Positions 16,044 to 25,272 of a stretch of 64,000 nt of DNA are shown here, one piece after another. Numbering within the stretch: position 1 is the first letter of the stretch; each line of letters starts with the position of its first letter. The DNA comes from Bacillota bacterium. GTDB taxonomy: Bacteria > Bacillota > Clostridia > Oscillospirales > Oscillospiraceae. Made by a program: the position numbers and the translations under genes. Where the stretch lies: contig JAEWRY010000049.1 of the NCBI GenBank assembly GCA_023459875.1, positions 50,516-114,515 of the forward strand, written 5' to 3'. Under the pieces are notes generated by a model. That model had not been told where the DNA came from. It ran no database searches and saw only the letters and a list, made by a program, of their open reading frames with translations.

Positions 16044-17419
16044 AAAGAATCTCATCCAGAGCGGTTTCGGTGCTTGTGCTCACGGGGCTCCTGCTGCTTG
16101 GTACGTCGGTATTTCTTGTGAAATACCTGGTGGGCGCTTCCAAATGGTCTTCCTTCTACGCGAACAGCCATATTTACACAAGCGGCGTGATCCATACCGG
16201 CAGGCTCCTGGACAGGAACGGGACCGTCCTTGTGGACACCTCGGGCGGAGAAACGGTCTACAACGAGAGTTCGAAAATCCGCACCGCCACGCTGCACGCG
16301 GTGGGGGACCGGGAGGGCTTCATCTCCACGGGAGGACTCAAGCTCTTCGCCTACCGGCTCGCGGGGTACGACCTTCTGAACGGGGACTTCAATTTGAACG
16401 GTAAGGGAAACGACGTCTACCTTTCCGTCGATTCCTCGGTCTGCGCGGCGGCTTATAAAGCCCTGGGCGGAAATAAGGGAGCCGTCGGCATTTATAATTA
16501 CGAAACGGGAGAGATCCTATGCATGGTGAGCTCGCCCTCCTATGACCCCGAAAACGTACCCGACATCGCGGGCAAGCCGGAAAAATACGAGGGGGCCTAC
16601 CTCAACAGGTTTCTCTCCTCCACCTTTGTGCCGGGTTCCGTTTTCAAGCTCATTACCGCCGCGGCGGCTATCGATAGGATAGGCGATATTTACGACCGGG
16701 AATTTAAGTGCACCGGCAGCATCACTGTGGGCAGTGACACCATCACCTGTCCCGAAGCTCATGGGAAACTGAGCTTTGAGGATGCCCTGGCGGTCTCCTG
16801 CAACTGCGCTTTCGCGGAGATTTCCGAAGAGCTTGGGGAGAGCGTGCTCAAACAATATGCCGACAAGGCTGGCGTGAACAGCTCCCTGAGCTTTGACGGC
16901 GTCACCACCGCCAAAGGCTTCTACGACGCCACCGGCACGACCGACGCCAACGTCGCCTGGTCGGGCATCGGTCAGTACACCGATCTGGTGAATCCCTGCG
17001 CGATGATGGTTTATATGGGGGCAATCGCGCGGGAAGGAATACCGGTCGTCCCGACGCTGTTGTCGAAAGTCGTCACGCCGGGCGGGACTCTGCAGGGTAC
17101 CGGCCTGAGCGAGGACGGAAACAGGATTCTGTCGGCAAATACGTCTGGGAAGCTCTCTGAACTGATGCACAACGACGTGGTGCAGACTTACGGGAAGGGC
17201 AATTTCCCCGGGCTGGACCTGTGCGCAAAATCGGGCACGGCGGAGGTTGGCGGCGGAAACGCGCCGAACGCGTGGTTTGCGGGATTTTTACGGAATGAGG
17301 AGTACCCGCTCGCCTTTGTGGTGGTCGTCGAAAACGGCGGGGCGGGAAGCAAGGTCGCGGGGCCGGTGGCAAATACGGCGCTGCAGGCGGCGGTCAAGTC
17401 CATGGATAAAAACAAATAA
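16040..17419 (+). CDS. Class B penicillin-binding protein (PBP2-like transpeptidase)
   Basis: 459 residues, one N-terminal transmembrane helix (about 8-28), extracytoplasmic transpeptidase. The three active-site motifs are present: SVFK with the catalytic Ser near residue 200 (STFVPGSVFK), SCN near 253, and KSGTAEV near 397. The N-terminal dimerisation region (GRLLDRNGTVL) is short, giving a protein smaller than typical PBP2/FtsI. The TTG start overlaps the SEDS stop as TTGA, so the polymerase and crosslinker are co-translated. The pair is likely to make septal, elongation or spore-related peptidoglycan; which one is not resolvable here. Confidence 0.93.
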   Translation: MKRISSRAVSVLVLTGLLLLGTSVFLVKYLVGASKWSSFYANSHIYTSGVIHTGRLLDRNGTVLVDTSGGETVYNESSKIRTATLHAVGDREGFISTGGLKLFAYRLAGYDLLNGDFNLNGKGNDVYLSVDSSVCAAAYKALGGNKGAVGIYNYETGEILCMVSSPSYDPENVPDIAGKPEKYEGAYLNRFLSSTFVPGSVFKLITAAAAIDRIGDIYDREFKCTGSITVGSDTITCPEAHGKLSFEDALAVSCNCAFAEISEELGESVLKQYADKAGVNSSLSFDGVTTAKGFYDATGTTDANVAWSGIGQYTDLVNPCAMMVYMGAIAREGIPVVPTLLSKVVTPGGTLQGTGLSEDGNRILSANTSGKLSELMHNDVVQTYGKGNFPGLDLCAKSGTAEVGGGNAPNAWFAGFLRNEEYPLAFVVVVENGGAGSKVAGPVANTALQAAVKSMDKNK

Positions 17420-17425
17420 GCTTTT

Positions 17426-17453
17426 AAAAATTGGGCCGGTCGGCCCAATTTTT
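17426..17453 (+). terminator. Intrinsic terminator of the FtsW-PBP operon
   Basis: AAAAATTGGGCCG / CGGCCCAATTTTT with a 2-base loop and a following T-rich tract. Confidence 0.92.
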
Positions 17454-17548
17454 ATTTTGTTACTGAAAAATAACTGGGAATTATTATCATATTGTTATAT
17501 AATAGCAAAATATACTCCAGCGGTTTTTGTCCGAAGGGAGCGGGAGCA

Positions 17549-19174
17549 ATGATCTTATTTCTCACCGGGGACCAGGACGCCACTTTAAAAAGGGAGTGGT
17601 TTGGGCTTGTCTGCGCCTTCTTCTGGTTCTTCGGCTCCATGATCAGTTATTACGAGCCTTTCTTCTCCGGGACGATCATTGAGCTTGTCTTTATGCTGCT
17701 CTTATGCGCCGGACTTGTGGGAAGCGCGCTGACGGCGGAAAACCATTCGGAGACCTTTGAGAAGGCGCTCCCCGCCGTAACCATGTTGGGCGCCGCGTGC
17801 ACCTTTCTCATTCCTTTCCTCCCGGTTCGGGCCGCTTCCTTATTTTTCTGGCTCTCCGCCCTTCTGATGGCCCCTCTGCTCAGCCGCCGTTTATATGGGG
17901 TGCTGCTGCTGGCCCGGGAGGGCATGCGCATGCGCGCTTATATCTCCGCCGTTGCGGTGACGATCGTCATTCAAATGATCTGGGCGATCGCTCCCCTGCC
18001 CTTTTCGGTGAAATTCCCCTTGCTGTCCCTCTTCGCGCCGGCGGGGCTTCGGGGCGCTCTTTCCGGCCTTCCCCGCTTCGAGCGCGCCGCGCTGCCCCGG
18101 GCGGAGCGGAAGAAAACGCCGGAGCTTACCGCCCGCATGGCGGCGGTCTTTCTTTTGCTGGTGCTGCTCAATATCTTCAATACGCTCATCCATACCCATG
18201 TGCTGATGGGCAGCCTGGAAAGCGACGACCTCTTCTCGCTGGCCGCATGGGCGGTGGTTCCCCTGTCCTTTCTGTTTTACGCGCACCTCAGCGACAAGGG
18301 GATGGAACGGGTTGGGTTTTCCGTTGGTCTCGCGCTCATCCTCATCGGGTGCTTCGCGGCCCTCGCGCCGGAAAACGGCGTTTTCGCCGCGCCTTTGCTG
18401 GTTCTGGGCGAGTTCGGCGGCACGATTACTGAGTTTTCCTTTCTGACCATGCCTTTGCTCTTTTTCCCTTTCAGCGCCAGGCCCAGGCTGGCGGCAGTTT
18501 CGGGGCTTGTGACCCACACCCTGCTGGCCTCCGCTTTGTCCTGGACGCAGGATTTGTGGCTTCCCACAATCTTGCTATCGGAGCAGATCGAGCGGCCTTT
18601 GGTAATCTTCGGCGCTGTGTGCGCCCTCGCGCTGATCCCCCTCGTCTTCTTCGTGTGGCGCAGGCAGGAGGATTCCACATTGATGGCGGCCCTCCTGAAT
18701 CTTCGCATGCGGCAGGAGGAGCAGGCGGATACCTGCTCCGCTGAAGCGCGGTCCGCCCTACTGGCGGATGCCGGGGGCGTGGCAAGTCCGGTATGGACGC
18801 AGCCCCTTGACCTTGTTGAGGGGGAATTCCTCGTGGCGCAGCTTTTATGCGAAGGGCGTTCTCGCTCGGAGATCGCGGAAAGACTCAGCCTCTCCTCCGC
18901 CAAGGTATCCGAGCACCTTCGCGCCCTACGGCAGAAGCTGGAGAGCCGCGAACCCCTTGGATGCTCGAAAGAGGCGCTTTTTCTTGCCGGGCAGTACTCC
19001 CTTACTTCCCGGGAAGCCGAGGTTTTAAGCGAGCTTTTGCTGGGGCGGTCCAACGCGGAAATCTCCGCCAACCTGCACATTGAGGAGACGACGGTGAAAA
19101 CCCATGTGGGCAAAGTTCTTAAAAAGACCGGAGTGAAAAACCGTTCCGAGTTGATCGCCAAGGTACGTTCATAA
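17549..19174 (+). CDS. Membrane-anchored regulator with two LuxR-type HTH domains
   Basis: 541 residues from ATG 17549, chosen because GGGAGCGGGAG lies just upstream; an earlier in-frame ATG at 17492 overlaps the -10 region. About twelve hydrophobic segments fill residues 15-385, an MFS-like or 12-TM sensor layout. The cytoplasmic C-terminus holds two helix-turn-helix units: about 435-480 (RSRSEIAERLSLSSAKVSEH) and 487-541 (LTSREAEVLSELLLGRSNAE, then ETTVKTHVGKVLKKTG), the latter a canonical GerE/LuxR domain. A TATAAT box lies at 17498-17503. It is probably a ligand- or membrane-state-responsive activator; target genes are unknown. Confidence 0.85.
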   Translation: MILFLTGDQDATLKREWFGLVCAFFWFFGSMISYYEPFFSGTIIELVFMLLLCAGLVGSALTAENHSETFEKALPAVTMLGAACTFLIPFLPVRAASLFFWLSALLMAPLLSRRLYGVLLLAREGMRMRAYISAVAVTIVIQMIWAIAPLPFSVKFPLLSLFAPAGLRGALSGLPRFERAALPRAERKKTPELTARMAAVFLLLVLLNIFNTLIHTHVLMGSLESDDLFSLAAWAVVPLSFLFYAHLSDKGMERVGFSVGLALILIGCFAALAPENGVFAAPLLVLGEFGGTITEFSFLTMPLLFFPFSARPRLAAVSGLVTHTLLASALSWTQDLWLPTILLSEQIERPLVIFGAVCALALIPLVFFVWRRQEDSTLMAALLNLRMRQEEQADTCSAEARSALLADAGGVASPVWTQPLDLVEGEFLVAQLLCEGRSRSEIAERLSLSSAKVSEHLRALRQKLESREPLGCSKEALFLAGQYSLTSREAEVLSELLLGRSNAEISANLHIEETTVKTHVGKVLKKTGVKNRSELIAKVRS

Positions 19175-19207
19175 AAAGCTTGTCTGGAGGCATCTATAAA
19201 TTTAAAA

Positions 19208-19292
19208 TGTCATCCTGAGCTCAAGCGAAGGATCTTATGCGGCGATATAGTGCGCCGAGTTGACTCTTCGGCTTTGGCCTCAGAATGACAAG
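19208..19292. repeat. REP-like dispersed repeat, two-arm copy
   Basis: Left arm TGTCATCCTGAGCTCAAGCG...GGATCTT (19208-19236) and right arm GACTCTTCGG...CCTCAGAATGACA (19261-19290) form an imperfect palindrome of about 85 nt. The same two-arm layout occurs at 25121-25207, and in both places it directly precedes a GCGTCTCA-type hairpin. Confidence 0.75.
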
Positions 19293-19299
19293 CTGTCCG

Positions 19300-19334
19300 G
19301 CGGCGTCTCATTTATTTTGAGACGCCGCTTTTTT
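19300..19334. terminator. GCGTCTCA-family terminator hairpin
   Basis: GCGGCGTCTCA / TGAGACGCCGC with a 7-base loop and TTTTTT. One of four close relatives in the window (also 25211, 35057, 43549). Confidence 0.88.
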
Positions 19335-19467
19335 ACCGAATTTACGCGAAGGGAGGGGACCGGGCAGAAAACCGGGCGCTTCCCGGACGTCTCATACCTA
19401 AGATCATACTGCGAAAACGCGTAATAGGGCTTACGATATTGAGGCAGGAATAGAGGAGGGGGGTTCT

Positions 19468-19803
19468 ATGGAGATACGACAGCGGCGCTATCCCTGTTCG
19501 AAGCCTCTGGCGCTCGCCTCTCTGTACGACACGTTGGAGAAGCTGAAGTGGAGGCTTATTTCTTCCAATTCGGACGCCGGCATTCTGATCGCGCTGGATC
19601 GGAAAACTGCCGCGCAGTTTCTCATCCGGGTATCGGCGGAGCAACGGGATGAGGTGGCGGTCACGGTGGAGCAGGCTTCCGTCTGCCCGAACAGAAAGCA
19701 GGCGGACTTATCCGCTCTTGGACTGCTGGAAGCCCTGGACGAGATGATCCGGTCCGCGCTGGAGAGCGCTTTTATCACATGGAAAGGAGAAGATGGGAAA
19801 TGA
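19468..19803 (+). CDS. Hypothetical protein (111 aa)
   Basis: Small soluble alpha/beta protein with no signal peptide and no recognised family. An N-terminal helix (SLYDTLEKLKWRLI) is followed by strands (AGILIALD, AAQFLIRV, VAVTVEQ) and a C-terminal helix (LGLLEALDEMIRSALESAF), a compact two-layer fold by pattern. A strong GGAGGGGGG site precedes the ATG, which supports real expression. The stop overlaps the next gene as ATGA, so it is the first cistron of the surface-protein operon. Confidence 0.6.
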   Translation: MEIRQRRYPCSKPLALASLYDTLEKLKWRLISSNSDAGILIALDRKTAAQFLIRVSAEQRDEVAVTVEQASVCPNRKQADLSALGLLEALDEMIRSALESAFITWKGEDGK

Positions 19804-21137
19804 ACACCGGAAAGAAAAGAAGGAGGGCTATCGCCCTTTGCGTACTGCTCGCGCTGCTCGCGGTCGGGTACCCGGGCACGGCTTTCGCCGCTGGTCAGAC
19901 ACTCGGTTCGGTACGGGAGGAGGAAAACACGAATACCACGGAGGAAAACGTCCAGACCATCGGCCCAAATGTCATCCTGCAGGGCACCATCGGCGAGGTC
20001 AGCGACGAGAGGATATCGGACGGCTCCGACGTTTTCAAAATCATACTTCCTTCGGACGGGGTGCTTGGTCTTCAATTCCAGATCGCAGAGATTGACGGCG
20101 TCGCCGGTGAGGTGACGACCGGCTTCGCCGATCTGGTGATCGGCGGCGTGAACGGGGGGTACTTCCCCGTCATTCTGGATCAGACCACGCAGAACCATTC
20201 GCAGTCGGGCTTCTTCGGTTTGAGAGCCGGAACCTACTATATTTCCATCGGCAATATGAGTAACGGCAGCTTTGCCTATTCGCTGGCGCTGCCCTTTGAA
20301 GCCGCGGTCTACTCCGATCGAGAGCCGGACGATAACGAGAGCCAGGCGATCGCCATCGCTCCGGGCGGCGCCGCAGGCGGCAACGTGGGATTCTTCGGTA
20401 CCGGCAACCTTCGGGACGGCTCCGATTTTTACTCGGTAACCTTGACCGAGCGCGGCAGTCTGAAGGTAAGTCTTGACGCTTACGGTTCCGAAGGTTTCCT
20501 TCTGGGCCTTGGGATGAGCGGAAACGGCATGCAGACCCGCTACCTACAGAACGTGGCGCCAGGAAAATCCGGCAGCTTTTTAACCGACACTCTGTCTGCC
20601 GGTACCTACTGGATCTACACGGGGAGCGTCGTGCAGCTCCCGGACGGGACCTGGGGCAGTTACCGGATCACCACGACATTTTATCCCGAAACCGCCCCCC
20701 AGAACGTGAGCGCGATACCTTCCGCGTCCCAGGTTACCATTGACGGAAAAGCGGTGAGTTTTCAGGCCTATACCATCGGCGGATATAACTATTTCAAACT
20801 GCGGGACCTTGCCTTTGCTCTGAAGGACACCGGGAAAGCCTTTGAGGTGGCGTGGGACTCCTCTCAAAACGCCATTGTTCTCACCACCGGAGCGCCCTAC
20901 ACCGCCGTGGGGGGAGAACTGAGCACCCGCGGGACCTCTCTCTCCGTCACCGCCGCGCCGACGGCTTCTCCCCTGCTCGTCGGCGGTTTGCAGACGCCAT
21001 GCAAGGCTTACCTAATAAATAGCAACAACTATTTTAAGCTGCGGGACGTGGCCGCCATCGTTGATTTTTCCGTTACATGGGACACGGACGCGCAGACCAT
21101 CCGCATCGATACTTCCAAGGGCTATACGCCGCAATAA
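19800..21137 (+). CDS. Secreted protein with PPC-like and stalk domains
   Basis: 445 residues from ATG 19800. This start forms an ATGA overlap with the preceding stop and gives a clean signal peptide (basic NTGKKRRR, hydrophobic core, cleavage near AFA-AG); an in-frame ATG 21 bases earlier is the alternative. Two beta-sandwich repeats follow (about 45-165 and 180-295), each ending in AGTYYISIG or AGTYWIYTG, the pattern of pre-peptidase C-terminal (PPC) domains. The C-terminal 120 residues are a stalk (copper-amine-oxidase-N-like) domain with NYFKLRDLAFAL and NYFKLRDVAAIV. Exported, probably wall-associated; no catalytic motif seen. Confidence 0.8.
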   Translation: MNTGKKRRRAIALCVLLALLAVGYPGTAFAAGQTLGSVREEENTNTTEENVQTIGPNVILQGTIGEVSDERISDGSDVFKIILPSDGVLGLQFQIAEIDGVAGEVTTGFADLVIGGVNGGYFPVILDQTTQNHSQSGFFGLRAGTYYISIGNMSNGSFAYSLALPFEAAVYSDREPDDNESQAIAIAPGGAAGGNVGFFGTGNLRDGSDFYSVTLTERGSLKVSLDAYGSEGFLLGLGMSGNGMQTRYLQNVAPGKSGSFLTDTLSAGTYWIYTGSVVQLPDGTWGSYRITTTFYPETAPQNVSAIPSASQVTIDGKAVSFQAYTIGGYNYFKLRDLAFALKDTGKAFEVAWDSSQNAIVLTTGAPYTAVGGELSTRGTSLSVTAAPTASPLLVGGLQTPCKAYLINSNNYFKLRDVAAIVDFSVTWDTDAQTIRIDTSKGYTPQ

Positions 21138-21164
21138 AAGCGCGATTAAGGGAGGGTATTTTCA

Positions 21165-24100
21165 TTGAAACATTCGTTTGGAAGTAAAATTACGTCTCTG
21201 ATACTGGCGGCTCTTCTGGCCATTGGGCCGCTGCCCCTTTTCCTGACAGGGACGGCGCTGGCGGCGACCGCTGCCGCCGGGAATGAAACAGAGCTGCGTT
21301 CGGTACTATCCGGCGCTCAAGCCGGGGACATCATCGGGATTACGGAGGATATCACGCTGACCGGCGACCTGACTGTGGACAAAAACGTCACGCTGGCATC
21401 GGCAGGGGCGAAGATCATCGCGGGCGGGTACCGGATCATCATACCGGAGGGCAGCAGCGTTTCCTTCGGGGGGAGCCTGGGCATTACCGGGAACGCCGCC
21501 ACCGGTTACAACGACGGTCTAGTGGTGGTGCGGGGAAGCCTCACCATCCAGCCGGGGGGGACCGCCATACGCAACAGCTACAGCGGCACAGCCAACAGCG
21601 CCACCGTCTACGTGGAGGACGGAACGCTGGACGTCCAGGGCGGCACCATCACCGACGCTTCTTCCGGAGGTATGGTGCCCACCGGCAGCGGAATTTACTT
21701 AAACGGGGGATACGTTTCCCTCACCAGAGGCGGTTCCGACATTCAGGTTTCCGGCAGCAACGCGGGCATGGAGGCCCGCAACGGGGCGAATGTTGATATA
21801 CGCGCCGGCTCCGTTGAAGGCAAATACGCGGCGCTCTTCTTCGGACAGAGCGGCGGCAGCTTCTATCTGCAGGACGGCGAAGTGAGCGGAACCGTCGCGG
21901 GCGTGCGCCTCTACTCAGCGCAGGACTCTTCCATTGTCGGGGGCACCGTCGATTCAGAAGGCTGCGGCGTTTCTCTGGAGGGCGGCAGCGACGTCATCAT
22001 CCGGGGATGCTCCATAACCGGTGATCCCGGCGAGGGCGGAATCTATCTCTGCGGCGGTTCCACCGCCAGGCTTTACCGGGACGAGGAGCTTTCCCTTACG
22101 GGGGGAATCCTAGCCGCGGACGGAACCGTGGGTGGAACGGTTTTCCTCTCCGCGCTGCCCGATTCCTTCTCTCTGGAGCCGGAGGAAGAGGCAAGCTTTT
22201 CCCTCGCCGGAGCTGAGACCGTTTACTCGCTGGATACTACGGGCACCAGCACTCTTCTGGGCGCGCAGATTTCCGAGAATACGGTTTCCCTCAAGCCGAC
22301 GGGAACGGGAACCGATCTTCCGCTGGTTCTGAAGACCTCTTCCTCGTGGAACGATTCCGAGGACGACTTTACCAAGTCTCTTGAATTAACCATCCCCGTC
22401 ACGGTGGCCGAGGATATTGATGCGCCCACCCTCACGAACGTGAGCCGAAAAAATATCAGAACCACCTCGGTGACCTTCTCCGCGTCGGTCTACGACGACG
22501 GGGGCGCGGAGATTACCGACTTCGGCTTTGTCTACAGCAGCTCCGACGAGTACCCGGAGATCGGCGAGGCGGGCGTCTTAGCGCTGCGCTACTCGAACGG
22601 AACAGTCACGGGTTCGGCGGACGGCTTTACGGCAAACCTCTCGGGGCTTACGCCGGGAACGGGTTACTACGTGCGCGCCTTTGCGGTGAACAGCGCCGGA
22701 ACCGGGTACACCGTGGGACACAACACCTTCTCCACGCTCTTGGTACCTGAGGTCACCACGGGTAAGGTTACAATGAGCTCGGACGGAAGCACCTGGAAGC
22801 TCCTGTACCTTTACGGCGAGGTGACAAGCGAGGGCGCCGGCGCGGTCACGCAGCGCGGGATTATCATTACCGCAAATTCCGCTTCTTCGGGCACGGACAC
22901 CCTTGTTCTCGGCGGCGGTGATATTACGGCGCTTGCGGCTGAGGGGGGCGGCGCGGGTGAGTACCGTGTTTCCTTCGAGGTAACGACACACACGACCTAT
23001 TACTACCGCGCTTACGCGACGAATTCCTCCGGCACTTCCTACGGAGACATACGCACGGTTTCCATCGGCAATATCAATATCCACGTATCCTTTGAAGAGG
23101 GCGGCAATGTCCAGGGACCCAATGGCGGGGTCATCAACGAAAATGGTGATCTGTACTGGAACGGCAGCGCCTTTATCACCGCGGACACCGCGGGGCACAT
23201 GTATTTTTCCGACCTGTCCACGGGCACGCGGCTCATCCCGCTCAGCGAAGAAACCGTGACGGGAACCGGAACCTACGGCGCGGAAAACGCCTTATATCAA
23301 ATTAATATTGCGGTGCAATCGATGAATTACAACTATGAGGCGCAGGCGGCGTCGGGCGGAACCTATTCCTACGAGGGACGGGAATACCGCGTCACCGCGG
23401 TTTATACCGACAAGGAGACGTCGGAAACACAGACCGACGTGATCGTTCTGCGCTCCAGAGGGGTAGGAACTGGCACCGGGAACTCCTATTTTGACGCTTT
23501 TCTTCAGGTGGCGGGAAGCGGGGATGTTACGGCCATCCGCAGCGATCCCAACTGGGTGCTCTACTCCGGCATGACGATGGAGGAGGCGCTGGCGGCGGAC
23601 GAGGAGGACGGCACCCTCTGCGGAAGCTTTGCCGACGCCGGCGCAGACTACTACATGGACGTAAACGGCGGAGCGGACATGGGCGGACGCTCGTACATCT
23701 TCCGCACCGGGGAGTTTGAAGGCGTTGGCACGGAGGATGAAAGCGACGTTTACAGCACCGGCTTTGCCCTTCGGTATCACGGCGGCAGCGAGATTATCAA
23801 TTTAATTTTCGCACCTCTGCTCATCGGTGAAACCTATACGCCGGAAACTCACGGGGGAGGCGCGGTCTCCTCTTCCTCCACGGAAGGCTACCGCGCCGCC
23901 GTGAAGGTGAAGAACGTTCAGACGGGAACGCTGCCCGTGACGCTAATAAACGGCTCCGGAACCGGAACGGTGAGCCTGGGGGGCACCGAAGCTTCCAGAC
24001 TCTTTGAGCAGGGCGCCGTCATTGTCATGCCGGATATCGGCGTGAGCGCTTACGAGCTGAAAATGCCTGTCTCGGTTCTGAGCGGCTCCCAGGCTTCCGG

Positions 24101-25055
24101 CTCGGTTACCCTCTCCACGAAGTTCGCTTCCGCGGTCATTCCTCGAAACATGCTCGGCGCGCTTTCCGCAGACGGAGGCAAAACCGCGGGAATCCTCATT
24201 GGTGCGGGCGGCTTAGTAGGCCTGAGCAACGAGGAAAAAGCCGCCGTGGGCGGAAGGCCGCTCGTCAAGCTAGCGCTCACTGTCGGTGAGGAGGCGATGG
24301 ACTGGAGCAGCCAGGACGCGCCGGTTACCGTGAGCATCCCCTACACTCCGACGGCTGAGGAGCTTAGATCGCCCGAAAGCATCATAGTCTGGTATTTGGA
24401 CGGAAGCGGAGCGCCTGTCTGCATTCCGAACGGGCGGTATGACGCCGCGTCGGGCAGCGTGAGCTTTTCGGTCGCTCACTGGGGCCTCTGCGCCGTGGGA
24501 TACCATTTCACCGCGTTTCCTGATGTGACGGATAACGCTTGGTATTTTGACGCGGTATCCTTCCTGTCGGCCAGAGGGATTGTGACCGGCACGGGAAGCG
24601 GGTGCTTTGAACCGGAGGCAGAACTCTCACGGGCGGAGTTTCTGACTATGGCGATGAGGGCTTACGGCATCCGTCCGGAGGAGGATGGCGCTGACAATTT
24701 CTTTGACGCCGGGGATACATGGTATACCGGCTACCTGGTGGCGGCGAAGAGGCTGGGCATTTCAAAGGGCACGGGCGGCAATCTGTTCGCGCCCTCCCGG
24801 GAGATCACCCGCCAGGAGATGTTCACGCTGCTTTACCATATTATAACGGCTATTGCCCGCCTGCCGGAGGGCGGCACGGGAAAGCTCCTCTCCGATTTCA
24901 CCGACGCTTCGGACGTTCCGCTCTGGGCCGCGGAGGCCATGGAAGCGCTGGTGAGGACGGGAATCGTCCAAGGCGGCGGAGGGAAACTGCTGCCGGGCAG
25001 GACTGCCGTTCGGGCGGAAGCGGCGCAGGTGTTATGGCGAGTGTTGACGGCATAA
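21165..25055 (+). CDS. Large SLH-domain surface protein
   Basis: 1296 residues. TTG start behind GGGAGGG, then a signal peptide ending near ALA-AT. Residues about 40-330 contain parallel beta-helix-like repeats (VTLASAGAKIIAGG..., VYVEDGTLDVQGGTI), an adhesin or polysaccharide-lyase-type fold. Residues about 425-625 hold two fibronectin-III-like repeats, each with the TPGTGYYVRAFAVNSAGTGY or TTYYYRAYATNSSGTSYG signature. A long beta-rich middle of unknown fold follows. The last 180 residues are three S-layer-homology modules (FPDVTDNAWYFDAV; FDAGDTWYTGYLVAAK; FTDASDVPLWAAEAME), which bind pyruvylated secondary wall polymer. No catalytic residues are identifiable. Confidence 0.88.
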   Translation: MKHSFGSKITSLILAALLAIGPLPLFLTGTALAATAAAGNETELRSVLSGAQAGDIIGITEDITLTGDLTVDKNVTLASAGAKIIAGGYRIIIPEGSSVSFGGSLGITGNAATGYNDGLVVVRGSLTIQPGGTAIRNSYSGTANSATVYVEDGTLDVQGGTITDASSGGMVPTGSGIYLNGGYVSLTRGGSDIQVSGSNAGMEARNGANVDIRAGSVEGKYAALFFGQSGGSFYLQDGEVSGTVAGVRLYSAQDSSIVGGTVDSEGCGVSLEGGSDVIIRGCSITGDPGEGGIYLCGGSTARLYRDEELSLTGGILAADGTVGGTVFLSALPDSFSLEPEEEASFSLAGAETVYSLDTTGTSTLLGAQISENTVSLKPTGTGTDLPLVLKTSSSWNDSEDDFTKSLELTIPVTVAEDIDAPTLTNVSRKNIRTTSVTFSASVYDDGGAEITDFGFVYSSSDEYPEIGEAGVLALRYSNGTVTGSADGFTANLSGLTPGTGYYVRAFAVNSAGTGYTVGHNTFSTLLVPEVTTGKVTMSSDGSTWKLLYLYGEVTSEGAGAVTQRGIIITANSASSGTDTLVLGGGDITALAAEGGGAGEYRVSFEVTTHTTYYYRAYATNSSGTSYGDIRTVSIGNINIHVSFEEGGNVQGPNGGVINENGDLYWNGSAFITADTAGHMYFSDLSTGTRLIPLSEETVTGTGTYGAENALYQINIAVQSMNYNYEAQAASGGTYSYEGREYRVTAVYTDKETSETQTDVIVLRSRGVGTGTGNSYFDAFLQVAGSGDVTAIRSDPNWVLYSGMTMEEALAADEEDGTLCGSFADAGADYYMDVNGGADMGGRSYIFRTGEFEGVGTEDESDVYSTGFALRYHGGSEIINLIFAPLLIGETYTPETHGGGAVSSSSTEGYRAAVKVKNVQTGTLPVTLINGSGTGTVSLGGTEASRLFEQGAVIVMPDIGVSAYELKMPVSVLSGSQASGSVTLSTKFASAVIPRNMLGALSADGGKTAGILIGAGGLVGLSNEEKAAVGGRPLVKLALTVGEEAMDWSSQDAPVTVSIPYTPTAEELRSPESIIVWYLDGSGAPVCIPNGRYDAASGSVSFSVAHWGLCAVGYHFTAFPDVTDNAWYFDAVSFLSARGIVTGTGSGCFEPEAELSRAEFLTMAMRAYGIRPEEDGADNFFDAGDTWYTGYLVAAKRLGISKGTGGNLFAPSREITRQEMFTLLYHIITAIARLPEGGTGKLLSDFTDASDVPLWAAEAMEALVRTGIVQGGGGKLLPGRTAVRAEAAQVLWRVLTA

Positions 25056-25120
25056 ATTGATCTTCCTTTTGAAACGCGTAAAATTGGGCTATCTCAAAAA
25101 AAGAAGCTCCGAATAAAAAG

Positions 25121-25207
25121 GTCATCCTGAGCCTTAAGCGAGGGATTTCCGGCAGCCAAATGTGTGCGCTGCAAAGCTTCTTCGGCTTTTTGCCTCCAAA
25201 TGACAAG
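25121..25207. repeat. REP-like dispersed repeat, two-arm copy
   Basis: Left arm GTCATCCTGAGCCTTAAGCG... (25121-25150), right arm CTTCTTCGGC...GCCTCCAAATGACA (25177-25204). Diverged from the 19208 copy but with the same order and spacing, again followed by a GTGTCTCA hairpin. Confidence 0.65.
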
Positions 25208-25210
25208 ATA

Positions 25211-25251
25211 AATGGCAGTGTCTCATGTATTTTTGAGACACCGCCATTTTT
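25211..25251. terminator. Bidirectional terminator between convergent genes
   Basis: AATGGCAGTGTCTCA / TGAGACACCGCCATT with one mismatch, followed by TTT on the + strand and preceded by A-rich sequence, so it can serve both the SLH gene and the GGDEF gene. Confidence 0.75.
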
Positions 25252-25272
25252 AATCTGGTTGATCCTTTTTTA

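Noticed and set aside
17891..18517. 208-codon minus-strand frame in the LuxR membrane protein gene
   Set aside because: Charged, low-complexity antisense frame without start signal.
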